A stretch of 64,000 nucleotides of DNA from an uncultured Faecalibacterium sp. (GTDB taxonomy: Bacteria > Bacillota > Clostridia > Oscillospirales > Ruminococcaceae), in the NCBI GenBank assembly GCA_934525405.1, contig CAKSZF010000004.1:1-64000 (forward strand), in the 5' to 3' direction. How positions within the stretch are numbered: position 1 is the stretch's first letter; each line of letters opens with the position of its first letter. Shown here one piece after another: positions 16,173-24,440 of this stretch. The position numbers and the translations under genes are program-made. The notes under the pieces were generated by a model, which saw only the letters and a program-made list of their open reading frames with translations, was not told where the DNA came from and searched no databases.

Positions 16173-18098
16173 ATGGAAAACGTAATTCTGCAGCCCATCG
16201 AGGTGGGCGGACAGACCTTTAAAAACCGCATCATGTTCCCCCCGCTGACCACCGGCTACGAGAAAAACGGCATGATCAGCGAGCAGGACATGGGCTTCTA
16301 CACCCGTCTGGCAAAGGGCGGCGTGGGCTACATCGTTCTGGGCGATGTGGCACCCATCAACAGCTTTTCTCCCACCCCCAAGCTGTTTGACGACAGCCAG
16401 ATCCCTGCCTTCAAGGCACTGGCCGACAGCGTACACGCCTACGGCACCAAGCTGGGCGTCCAGCTCTTCCACCCGGAGTACGATGTGGACGCCATCAACA
16501 GCCTGTTTATGCAGAAGAAGTTTGACGAGATGCGTCAGCGCCTGCATCACGACATGATGTTCTTCACCGATGAGGCCAGCGAGGAGATGCTGATGTCCAT
16601 CATCGATAAGATGTGCGCCTGCGCAGTGCGTGCCCAGAAGGCCGGTGTGGACGTCATCCAGATCCACGGCGACCGCCTGAACGGCTGCCTGTGCTCCACC
16701 CGCATGAACCACCGCACCGATAAGTTCGGCGGCAGTCTGGAGAACCGCGTCCGCTTTGCCCGTATGCTGACCCGCGCCATCCGCAAGGCTGTGCCGGATA
16801 TGGTCATCGACTACAAGCTGTCCATCGTCACCCCGCAGCGCGGCAAGGGCGGCATTGACGAAGCCGACGCCGTGCAGTTTGCCCAGTGGCTGGTGGAGGA
16901 CGGCGTGGATATGTTCCACGTTGCCCAGGCTAACCACACCGGCAACATGGCCGACACCATTCCTCCCATGGGCGTGCAGCCCTACGGCTTCTTCGTCAAG
17001 ATCGCCGGGGACATCAAAAAGGCCGTCAATGTGCCGGTCAGCGCCGTGGGTCGTATCGTGGACGCCGACATGGCTGCGCGTGTCATCGAGAGCGGCATGG
17101 CAGATATGGTTGCCATGGGTCGCCCGCTGCTGGCAGACCCCGACTGGGGCACCAAGATCGCTGCCGGGAAGGCCTGCGATATCCGCCGCTGCATCAGCTG
17201 CAACAAGGGCTGCACCGATGCCATCCAGAACCGCCAGTTCCTCTCCTGCGTGCTGAACGCGGAGAATGGCTACGAGAACACCCGCAGCATCCAGCCCGCA
17301 GCACAGAAAAAGAAGATCGCCGTCCTCGGCGGCGGCCCTGCCGGTCTGGAAGCCGCCCGTGTGGCAGCGCTGCGCGGCCATGACGTGACCCTGTTTGAAA
17401 AGACCACCTCTCTGGGCGGTCAGCTGAACATTGCCTGCGTGCCTCCCCGCAAGGAGGAGATGCGCCGCGCCGCACAGGATCTGATCCACGCGGTCTGCAA
17501 CGCCGGTGTGCACCTGTGCATGGGTCAGACCCGCACCGCAGAGCAGCTGAAGGATGCCGGTTTCGAGGCCGTCATCAACGCTGTGGGCGCACACAGCGCC
17601 GCACCCCGCATCCCCGGCATCGACAGCGTGAACGTGGCCGATGCATGGAAGGTTCTGGCCGGTGAGCAGCAGGTGTACGGCACGGTTGCCGTCATCGGCG
17701 GCGGCATGGTGGGCTGCGAGACCGCAGAGTATCTGGCTGCCCGCGGCTGCAAGGTGTCCGTTATCGAGATGATGGACAAGATCGCCGCAGGCGAGAGCAC
17801 CACCATTCTGCCCACCCTGCTGGAAAACTACAAGACCTACGGCGTGGAGCAGTACCCCAGCCACAAGGTCAAGGAGTTCCGCATGGACGCCGTCGTCTGC
17901 GAGAACAAGGACGGCGCAGAGGTGACCATCCCCTGCGATTACATCGTGCTGGCCATGGGCGCACGCTCCAACGCATTTGACGCTGCTGCGCTGGAAGCTG
18001 CCAGCATCCCGGTGTATTCCATCGGTGATGCCGCCGGTAAGGCTGCGGATATCTCCAACGCCATCCGCACCGGTTACGATACCGCCTGCCAGCTGTAA
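16173..18098 (+). CDS. NADH:flavin oxidoreductase/2,4-dienoyl-CoA reductase family (enoate reductase-like)
   Basis: A 641-residue flavoprotein with the order known from dienoyl-CoA reductase, BaiCD/BaiH and cinnamate-type enoate reductases: an Old Yellow Enzyme FMN barrel (1-330; HGDRLNGCLCSTRMNHRTDK and GGSLENR), a 4Fe-4S site C340-x2-C343-x3-C347-x11-C359, an FAD Rossmann motif (VLGGGPAGLEAARVA, from about 380) and an NAD motif (VIGGGMVGCETAEYL). It reduces activated C=C bonds with NAD(P)H. The ATG follows AAGGAGG. The neighbours suggest an unsaturated aromatic acid such as a hydroxycinnamate as substrate, but this is inference. Confidence 0.92.
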   Translation: MENVILQPIEVGGQTFKNRIMFPPLTTGYEKNGMISEQDMGFYTRLAKGGVGYIVLGDVAPINSFSPTPKLFDDSQIPAFKALADSVHAYGTKLGVQLFHPEYDVDAINSLFMQKKFDEMRQRLHHDMMFFTDEASEEMLMSIIDKMCACAVRAQKAGVDVIQIHGDRLNGCLCSTRMNHRTDKFGGSLENRVRFARMLTRAIRKAVPDMVIDYKLSIVTPQRGKGGIDEADAVQFAQWLVEDGVDMFHVAQANHTGNMADTIPPMGVQPYGFFVKIAGDIKKAVNVPVSAVGRIVDADMAARVIESGMADMVAMGRPLLADPDWGTKIAAGKACDIRRCISCNKGCTDAIQNRQFLSCVLNAENGYENTRSIQPAAQKKKIAVLGGGPAGLEAARVAALRGHDVTLFEKTTSLGGQLNIACVPPRKEEMRRAAQDLIHAVCNAGVHLCMGQTRTAEQLKDAGFEAVINAVGAHSAAPRIPGIDSVNVADAWKVLAGEQQVYGTVAVIGGGMVGCETAEYLAARGCKVSVIEMMDKIAAGESTTILPTLLENYKTYGVEQYPSHKVKEFRMDAVVCENKDGAEVTIPCDYIVLAMGARSNAFDAAALEAASIPVYSIGDAAGKAADISNAIRTGYDTACQL

Positions 18099-18119
18099 AA
18101 CAAAAATATCGTTCTATTT

Positions 18120-18162
18120 GTGGGTCAAAAACGCCTGTGGGCGCTTCTGACCCACTTTTTTT
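18120..18162 (+). terminator. Terminator after the enoate reductase-like gene
   Basis: GTGGGTCA (18120-18127) pairs with TGACCCAC (18148-18155) with an inner GC-rich hairpin, then a run of seven T. Confidence 0.8.
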
Positions 18163-18524
18163 ACCCCTCGGGGAGCCAGTGTTGCTCCTACAATGGCAAC
18201 AAGCAGATATTGTTTTGTTTTTGGTTACGGCAAGGACAGCATGTCACAATTTGCAAGAATCAAATCACAAAAGGCAACGTAAACGGCGGATAAAATGTGA
18301 TATATTAGTTTCACGATAAGACAAAAATGAACAAAATACATTCATAATGACAAGTATAATTGTGCATTGTGCTTTTGCGCTTTTGGTCGGGTGCAGGTAA
18401 AAAACAGAAAAATTTCGGAACATTCAAGATCTTGAACCGATATCATTTCAGACGGAGAGGAGAATGCCGCAAACCATATCAGATGCTTAAAAGAACATCG
18501 TTAAATCTGGAAAGGAGAAAAAAC
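18163..18524 (+). promoter_or_regulatory. Intergenic region before the esterase pair
   Basis: A 362-bp AT-rich stretch without a convincing gene. It must hold the promoter of the two secreted esterases. A possible -10 (TATATT) lies inside GTGATATATTAGTTTCAC at about 18297-18314, whose ends GTGA/TCAC are inverted, but I find no good -35. GGAAAGGAG just before 18525 is the ribosome binding site. Confidence 0.4.
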
Positions 18525-20006
18525 ATGAAATGTATCCTCAAAACCACCATTGCCTCCGCACTGGTGCTGTCCATGGCACTGAGCGGAGCAACCGCCGCTG
18601 TGGCTGCAACTCCGGCTGCGGAAGGCTTGCAACAGTCTAATTGCATCGCCACACAGACCGTTAGCAATTGGGCTAAAAATGTTAAGATAAAATTATTTAA
18701 TAAGAGTGAATATGCCAAGTATAATCCGGGCGTGACTGTGGAAAAAGATGAAAACTCTCCTACAGGATACTATGCGGTGTTTGTTTTTGATGAAGACAGC
18801 CTGACAGATTCGTACAAGAGCTACATCAAGGAACAATACGGGGTCGATTTGAATGAAAAGCTGGATTTGAATAATCTGGCACAGGTGCAAATCTATTCAA
18901 ACACGGCGCTGCTCTTCTCATACGATACGCAGGCGGCAGGTGTTCCACTGGATCCGGCCAATGTTGCTTATACGCCGGATCAGTACACAAAGGGTCTGTA
19001 TCCTGCAGGCGGTGATACCAGCAAGGCTTGGACGAATGCCGCAGGCACGACCAAAGTCAATTACTATGCAGACATGACCAAGTTTGCAGAGGGCCGCTGG
19101 GGTGTAAAAATTCCACTGACCTCTGGTGCGACCGACTATAATATCCGCTTGGTGGATGTCAATGGCGTGGCAGATGGAACCTATCTTTATGATCCGGCTA
19201 ACGCCCCGATGCAGAATACGGCCTCCGGTGTTTACAGTCGGTCGAGCATGGTCTATGTGCCGTACAGCGAAAAGATGGGCACTGGTACCTATTCGGATCG
19301 CACCATTGAAAATCCACGTGAAGATGGCAAGACTGGTGAGATGACCTTTGCATCCTATGTCAACGCAGACGGTGAAACACGCTATTTGGGCGTATATCTG
19401 CCGTATGGTTACGATGCAAACCGCACCGAACCGTACAATGTGCTTTATATGTCACACGGTGCACAGAGTGAGCAGCTGGGCAGCGAAATGCGCTGGCTGA
19501 ACGAGTGTGCTGTCAAGAACATCACAGACAATCTGAACGGCGATTTCGTCATTGTTACGATGAACAATGTCGATTTGAAGTGGGATCAAGATAAGATTTG
19601 GACCGAACAGCAGAACATCATGTCCTTTGTAGAGTCCAATTACAATGTCGGCAAGGAACAAAAGAATCGTGCATATTGTGGATTCTCAATGGGTGGCCGG
19701 ACGGCAAGCTATATGTACGTCAATCATGCGGATCAGTTTAGTTATGTTGGTGTCTGGTCCTATGCAGCCAACGAGTTGTTGGACGCACTGGATGCAGACG
19801 GTTGGGCACAGCTGGCAGCACAGGGAACCAAAGTGTCGGTTGGCGCAGGTGATTGGGATTATCTGCTGTCCTTCTGCACAAAATTCTCGGATTCTCTGAA
19901 AGCGCACAATATTGACAATACCTACTTCACGGTTCCTGGCTCCCATGACTGGCGCACCTGGCAGGCTATGTATGCTTATGCAGTACAGAATCTGCTGTGG
20001 AAGTAA
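18525..20006 (+). CDS. Secreted putative esterase (feruloyl-esterase-like), copy 1
   Basis: A 493-residue exported protein. A signal peptide (KTTIASALVLSMALSGATA, cleaved near AAVAA-TPA) leads to a beta-rich N-terminal region of about 200 residues and then a PF00756-type esterase domain with nucleophile Ser388 in GFSMGG and catalytic His474 in GSHDW. This layout resembles secreted feruloyl/xylan esterases. The start ATG at 18525 follows GGAAAGGAG. The coding DNA after the signal peptide is markedly more AT-rich than copy 2 and neighbouring genes. The tandem paralogue follows after 50 bp. Confidence 0.85.
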   Translation: MKCILKTTIASALVLSMALSGATAAVAATPAAEGLQQSNCIATQTVSNWAKNVKIKLFNKSEYAKYNPGVTVEKDENSPTGYYAVFVFDEDSLTDSYKSYIKEQYGVDLNEKLDLNNLAQVQIYSNTALLFSYDTQAAGVPLDPANVAYTPDQYTKGLYPAGGDTSKAWTNAAGTTKVNYYADMTKFAEGRWGVKIPLTSGATDYNIRLVDVNGVADGTYLYDPANAPMQNTASGVYSRSSMVYVPYSEKMGTGTYSDRTIENPREDGKTGEMTFASYVNADGETRYLGVYLPYGYDANRTEPYNVLYMSHGAQSEQLGSEMRWLNECAVKNITDNLNGDFVIVTMNNVDLKWDQDKIWTEQQNIMSFVESNYNVGKEQKNRAYCGFSMGGRTASYMYVNHADQFSYVGVWSYAANELLDALDADGWAQLAAQGTKVSVGAGDWDYLLSFCTKFSDSLKAHNIDNTYFTVPGSHDWRTWQAMYAYAVQNLLWK

Positions 20007-20056
20007 TGGCGCAAGCGAAAAACGATGAGCAAATCTGAATAAAAAGGAGAAAAAAC

Positions 20057-21502
20057 ATGAAACGTATCCTCAAAACCACCATTGCCTCCGCACTGGTGCT
20101 GTCCATGGCACTGAGCGGAGCAACCGCCGCTGTGGCTGCAACTCCGGCAGCGGAAGAAAACTGCATCTCGGCTTCTGCTGTTGCAGACTGGGCAGAGAAC
20201 GTCAAAATCAAGCTGTTCAACAAGAGCATCTATGCCAAGTACGCCCCGGGTGTTACGGTCGAAAAGGACGAAAACTCGCCCACAGGCTACACTGTTACTT
20301 TTGTTTACAAGGAGCAGAAGAGCTACACCTCAAAAGCTGGTCTGACCATCAATACGGCAGAGAATCCGCTGACCAAGGTGGAACTGTACAGCGACTGCTT
20401 TATGCTGTTTGATCCTGCCGGCGGCAAGGCGGGCGCTATTGACGCTTCGCTGGCTACTGCGCCGTACAACTACACGGCAGGTCTGGCTCCTGCAGGCGGC
20501 AACGGCGACACTACCTACTATGTGGAGCTGGAAAAGTTTGCCGATGGCCGTTGGGGTGTGCAGATGCCGCTGTCCAGTGGTGCATTCGTTTATAACTTCC
20601 GCGTGACCGCTGAAAACGGCGACCAGATCGCCCGTCTGGACGACCCCAGCAATCCGACGATGATCAACGAAGCTACCGGCATCCGCAGCCTGTCCAGCAT
20701 GGTCTATGTTCCGTATGATGCCGACAAGCAGGGCACCAGCACCTGGGCAGACCGCTCTGTGGAACTGCCGCAGGCCGATGCAAACAAGCGTGGTACCGTG
20801 CAGACCGTATCTTACACGGGTGCAGACGGCACCGAGCATGGTCTGGCTGTGTATCTGCCGGCTGGCTACGATGCAGACCGCACCGAGCCTTATAAGGTGC
20901 TGTACCTGTCCCATGGTAATTCCGGCGATACCTACGGCAATGAGCTGCGCTGGATGAATGAGGGCACTGTGGCAAATATCCTGGATAACCTGATCGCAGA
21001 AGGCAAGACCGAGCCGTTTATTGTTGTTACCATGAACAATCAGCAGTACAAATGGAAGTATTCCGAGATCGAGACCGATCAGATCGATTACATCATGCCC
21101 TACGTTGAGAGCCACTACAACGTCAGCACCACCGCCGAGGGCCGTGCATATGCGGGTCTGTCCATGGGCGGCGCTACCACCAGCAATATGCTGATGCACC
21201 ACACCGAACTGTTTAGCTATTACGGCATCTGGAGTTATGCAAATGTGAATGGCGCTGTCGGCGGTGCCGAGGGCATCACCAGCCAGAGCGTGCGCAACCA
21301 TCTGTCCTCTCTGACCGTGAAGCCTAAGATCATGCTGGCCGCAGGTAACTGGGACTTCGGTCTGGCACCCGTCAAGACCTTCGGTGAGAACCTGAGCGAG
21401 CTGGGTCTGGATTACAGCTACCTGCAGGTACCCGCAGCCCACGACTGGGAGTGCTGGCAGCTAATCTTTGCAAACGCCGCTGAGAACTTCCTGTGGAAGT
21501 AA
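20057..21502 (+). CDS. Secreted putative esterase (feruloyl-esterase-like), copy 2
   Basis: A 481-residue paralogue of the preceding gene, with the same signal peptide (one residue changed, Cys3 to Arg3), a beta-rich N-terminal region, and an esterase domain with Ser369 in GLSMGG and His462 in AAHDW. Host-like high G+C. The region around its start codon and signal peptide is nearly identical in DNA to copy 1 for about 100 bp, while the remaining proteins are clearly diverged. Likely acts outside the cell on plant cell-wall esters, feeding the AraC-GPH-hydrolase-reductase operon upstream. Confidence 0.87.
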   Translation: MKRILKTTIASALVLSMALSGATAAVAATPAAEENCISASAVADWAENVKIKLFNKSIYAKYAPGVTVEKDENSPTGYTVTFVYKEQKSYTSKAGLTINTAENPLTKVELYSDCFMLFDPAGGKAGAIDASLATAPYNYTAGLAPAGGNGDTTYYVELEKFADGRWGVQMPLSSGAFVYNFRVTAENGDQIARLDDPSNPTMINEATGIRSLSSMVYVPYDADKQGTSTWADRSVELPQADANKRGTVQTVSYTGADGTEHGLAVYLPAGYDADRTEPYKVLYLSHGNSGDTYGNELRWMNEGTVANILDNLIAEGKTEPFIVVTMNNQQYKWKYSEIETDQIDYIMPYVESHYNVSTTAEGRAYAGLSMGGATTSNMLMHHTELFSYYGIWSYANVNGAVGGAEGITSQSVRNHLSSLTVKPKIMLAAGNWDFGLAPVKTFGENLSELGLDYSYLQVPAAHDWECWQLIFANAAENFLWK

Positions 21503-21568
21503 GCTGTGTGCAGTTTGCATAAATGAATGCAGGGTCATCGAAAAACGATGCTCTGAAATATGTTGTAT

Positions 21569-21622
21569 AAAACCCGGAACTTTTTTGAGCCATAGCGCCG
21601 CAGAAAAGTTCCGGGTTTTGCG
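21569..21622 (+). terminator. Terminator after the esterase pair
   Basis: AAAACCCGGAACTTTT (21569-21584) and AAAAGTTCCGGGTTTT (21604-21619) are exact complements, with a 19-nt loop; the T-rich arms let it act in both directions. Confidence 0.8.
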
Positions 21623-21717
21623 GCCTTTTACAATATCCCACGTCAACAGGGAAACTCCTTTTCCACTGAATATGCGCAAAGCGAACGCGGAGCGCATTCA
21701 GAATCGTCCCACATAAA

Positions 21718-21751
21718 AAGGCTGCTGCACAAAACCCTGTGCAGCAGCCTT
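21718..21751 (-). terminator. Terminator after the CaCA antiporter gene
   Basis: A perfect 13-bp inverted repeat (21718-21730 and 21739-21751), followed on the minus strand by TTTTTAT. Confidence 0.85.
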
Positions 21752-21768
21752 AACTATTAACTTGCGGA

Positions 21769-22728
21769 TTAGATGCTGAACTGCACAGCGCAGAAGGCGG
21801 CATAGATGCACAGCAGTGCAATGCCCTGCGGGCGGCTCAGCTTGCCCTTGATCAGAGCGGGCACGGTGAGCAGCAGCATCACGGCAAACATGACCGGGAT
21901 ATCCATCACCAGCGAGGCGTTCATGCCTGCGATGGTGGAGTTCTGCGGGATGCTGAAGGGTGCCAGCGTGACGGACACGCCGCTGACCAGCACCAGATTG
22001 AACACGTTTGCACCGATGACGTTGCCCAGCGACAGCGCACCGTGACCCTTGGCCAGCGAGGTGATGGCGGTGACCAGCTCCGGCAGCGAGGTGCCCAGTG
22101 CCACAAAGGTCAGCGCAATGACCGACTCCGGCACGCCCAGTGCCTGTGCGATGAGGGTGCCGTTGTCCACCAGCAGGTCAGCGCCCACAGCAATGAGCAC
22201 TGCGCCGATGGCCAGCAGACCCAGCTCCTTGGCAAAGGAGCCTTCCTCAGCCTGCTCCTCCTCAGCCGGGGCGGTGGCGTTTTTCATAGCCAGCACGTTG
22301 CACACGATGTAAGCCACGAACATGGCCAGCAGGATCAGACCGACCGGGCGGGTGAAGGAGCCGGTGGTGTAGGCCACACCGGCATAGAAAGCGGCAGCCA
22401 CAAAGAAGAAGGCCACCGGGGTGCGCAGGCTCTTGGGGTCAACCTTGCCCGGGCGCACCGCAATGGTGATGGCGGCGATCAGTGCAGCGTTGCAGATGAC
22501 CGAGCCGATGGCGTTGCCGTAGGCGATCTCGCCGTGACCGGTGAGGGCAGAGGTGGTGGACACCATGACCTCCGGCAGGGTGGTACCGATGGACACCACC
22601 GTGGCACCGATGAGCAGCTCCGGCACATGGAAGCGGCGGGCGATGCCGGTGGCACCGTCCACAAACCAGTCGCCGCCCTTGATCAGGCACAGCAGACCAA
22701 CGATAAATAACAGAACAGGGATCAGCAT
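21769..22728 (-). CDS. CaCA-family cation antiporter (YrbG-like Na+/Ca2+ exchanger)
   Basis: A 319-residue membrane protein with the two inverted alpha repeats of the CaCA family: GTTLPEVMVSTTSALTGHGE with YGNAIGSVICN, and GTSLPELVTAITSLAKGHG with LGNVIGANVFN. It exchanges divalent cations for Na+ or H+ across the membrane. An acidic loop (EEEQAEEG) separates the halves. The ATG at 22728 follows AGGAGAG. It is controlled by a riboswitch-type leader at 22765-22920, the same class as that in front of the OadB-like gene. Confidence 0.92.
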   Translation of the reverse strand: MLIPVLLFIVGLLCLIKGGDWFVDGATGIARRFHVPELLIGATVVSIGTTLPEVMVSTTSALTGHGEIAYGNAIGSVICNAALIAAITIAVRPGKVDPKSLRTPVAFFFVAAAFYAGVAYTTGSFTRPVGLILLAMFVAYIVCNVLAMKNATAPAEEEQAEEGSFAKELGLLAIGAVLIAVGADLLVDNGTLIAQALGVPESVIALTFVALGTSLPELVTAITSLAKGHGALSLGNVIGANVFNLVLVSGVSVTLAPFSIPQNSTIAGMNASLVMDIPVMFAVMLLLTVPALIKGKLSRPQGIALLCIYAAFCAVQFSI

Positions 22729-22764
22729 AATATCTCTCCTTTTTAATAATAGCGGCAGAGGCAC

Positions 22765-22819
22765 AAAAAAAGACCCTTATCACATCCTGCCCGGAACGGG
22801 GAAATGTGATAAAAGTCTC
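22765..22819 (-). terminator. Riboswitch-linked terminator before the CaCA gene
   Basis: A 15-bp stem with G-U pairs only as deviations (5' arm about 22818-22804, 3' arm 22785-22771), 18-nt loop with its own small hairpin, followed on the minus strand by seven T. The 5' arm is the 3' strand of the aptamer closing helix. Confidence 0.85.
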
Positions 22820-22920
22820 AAGCATCCGGTACTGCATCGGGCATTTCTGCCGGGGGTGTCGCTGCAGCACAGCGCACCCGTTTTTCAACTAAAGTACGCC
22901 CCTTACTCCCTTTTATCCAG
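22804..22920 (-). promoter_or_regulatory. yybP-ykoY-like cation riboswitch (copy 2)
   Basis: Minus strand: GATAAAAG (22917-22910) pairs with CTTTTATC in GAGACTTTTATC; GGGAGTA lies at 22910-22904. It shares with copy 1 the segments GCAGCG-C, CCGGCAG-AATGCCCGATG and GCTTGAGACTTTT-TCACA. The peripheral hairpins differ in sequence. The layout, with a terminator using the closing-helix strand, is identical to copy 1, so both should be switched on by the same ligand. Confidence 0.65.
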
Positions 22921-22925
22921 AGAAT

Positions 22926-22954
22926 ATTATACCTGTTTTCCGGCAAAAGCGCAA
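22926..22954 (-). promoter_or_regulatory. Promoter of the riboswitch-CaCA unit
   Basis: Minus-strand TTGCGC (22954-22949) and TATAAT (22931-22926), 17-bp spacer; transcription would begin within a few bases of the aptamer. Confidence 0.75.
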
Positions 22955-22969
22955 GGGGAAATATGGGAT

Positions 22970-24277
22970 TTATTCTGCCTTGGTCACTTTTTTGGCGTTG
23001 GGGTAAATATGCTCCATGCGGGCGTTGTCGAAATGCTCGTCAAGGAACACTTCCAGCTGGCCGTTGGGTGCTTCGCCGCTGGTGCGGGCATCGTACCGCG
23101 CCAGTGCCAGCGCGCTGGTGAGCATATTCACCGCCATGAACACCGCCAGCGCCGCTGTCATCCACGGGCGGATATGGCTGCGCACCTTTTTCATCAGCTT
23201 CAGCACCAGCGGGTAGCCGTAGCGCATCCACAGCACCGCCGCAATGCCCCAGAAAAAGCAGTACAGCAGGTTGATGCGCCCGCCCAGATTGAACTTGAAC
23301 TTGCTGTAATCCCAGAACACGGTACCGAACAATAGCTCTGTGACGGCACTGCACACATATTCATATACGCCGCCCAGCACTGTGCCGAAAGCAAAGAGAT
23401 AGCGGTCACTTTTATCCTGATTCTGCCGCAGCAGCACGGTAGCCATGGCCAGCGCCAGCCCCCACACCACGCTGAAAGGCCCCCATACCAGACTGGAACG
23501 GCTCATCCACACCCCGGCGGTCAAGCGGCAGAACACGGTCTCCACCATGTCGCCCAGAAACGCCCCGATGACAAACAGCCACAGCAGGTCTGCCGCGCTG
23601 AGGAAGTCGGCTTTCTCCTTCTGCACTGCCGTGGACTGCTGCCGGGCGGCTTCCGGGTAGGCGCGCTGGATACGCTTTTCCACATACACGGCAATGCGGC
23701 GGCGCAAGGTATCGGAGCGCTCCTCCAGTTTCTGGTTCAGCTGCTCCAGCACCGGGTGCTGCGCCGCGTACCGCCCCACCAGCACCGCCGAGCCCAGCTG
23801 GTCCAGCGCCGCGATGCCAAGCGCGACCCATACCAGCGGATGCAGCAGCCAGTCCGGCACAAGGGCGCACAGACGCAGCAGCAGCCCGTCGCCCCAAAGC
23901 ACGGTCACCATGCCCAGCGCACCCCACAGCACCGAGTACTGCAGGCAGACGTAGCCGTTCAGGTTGAATTTTTTATCCGAGTAGTCCCACCATTTGCGGT
24001 TGTGCAGCCGCTCCAGCAGCTTTGCCGTGAGCCACTCCACCACGGTAGCCGTGAGCATACAGGCCACGAACAGCACCACCGGCTTTGTGCGCATATCTGC
24101 AAAGCCCACTGCCATCAGGATGGCCGTGGTGCCATACACAAAGCAGAACGGTCCCGCCGCCATGCCGCGGTTTGCAAACCGCTTGCCCCGGAAGGTAGCC
24201 ACCACGGTCTCCCCTACCCACCCAAGGAAGGAATAGACCAGATACAGCACGCCCAGCGTGTAGAAATTCAGTGTCAT
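22970..24277 (-). CDS. Integral membrane protein with two CmpB-type (putative ABC permease, PF06541) domains
   Basis: A 435-residue polytopic protein. The N-terminal half has YLVYSFLGWVGETVVATF and WDYSDKKFNLNGYVCLQYSV; the second half repeats the pattern with GAFLGDMVETVFCRL and WDYSKFKFNLGGRINLLYCF. This is the family annotated as putative ABC transporter permease, whose role is unknown; here two copies are fused and joined by a charged cytoplasmic linker (about 185-230). No ATPase partner lies nearby, so a transporter role is doubtful. The start ATG at 24277 has weak ribosome binding sequence. Confidence 0.75.
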   Translation of the reverse strand: MTLNFYTLGVLYLVYSFLGWVGETVVATFRGKRFANRGMAAGPFCFVYGTTAILMAVGFADMRTKPVVLFVACMLTATVVEWLTAKLLERLHNRKWWDYSDKKFNLNGYVCLQYSVLWGALGMVTVLWGDGLLLRLCALVPDWLLHPLVWVALGIAALDQLGSAVLVGRYAAQHPVLEQLNQKLEERSDTLRRRIAVYVEKRIQRAYPEAARQQSTAVQKEKADFLSAADLLWLFVIGAFLGDMVETVFCRLTAGVWMSRSSLVWGPFSVVWGLALAMATVLLRQNQDKSDRYLFAFGTVLGGVYEYVCSAVTELLFGTVFWDYSKFKFNLGGRINLLYCFFWGIAAVLWMRYGYPLVLKLMKKVRSHIRPWMTAALAVFMAVNMLTSALALARYDARTSGEAPNGQLEVFLDEHFDNARMEHIYPNAKKVTKAE

Positions 24278-24383
24278 CGCGCTTTCCTCGCCTTCTGTTT
24301 TTATGCTCTGATTGTACTCGCTTGCGCCGGTTTATACAAGAGGACGGCTGAAAATGTTACAATCGGTACGGAATTTTCCTACC

Positions 24384-24420
24384 AAAAAAGAGCCGCTGCA
24401 CAAGCACGGCGCAGCGGCTC
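24384..24420 (-). terminator. Terminator after the FucO-like gene
   Basis: GAGCCGCTGC (24390-24399) and GCAGCGGCTC (24411-24420) are complementary, followed on the minus strand by six T. Confidence 0.85.
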
Positions 24421-24440
24421 TCAGGGTCATTTTTTACAGC

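Noticed and set aside
15396..17864. A minus-strand open frame of 822 codons
   Set aside because: Antisense to the hydrolase and enoate reductase genes, both of which have full motifs; composition is typical of a shadow frame.
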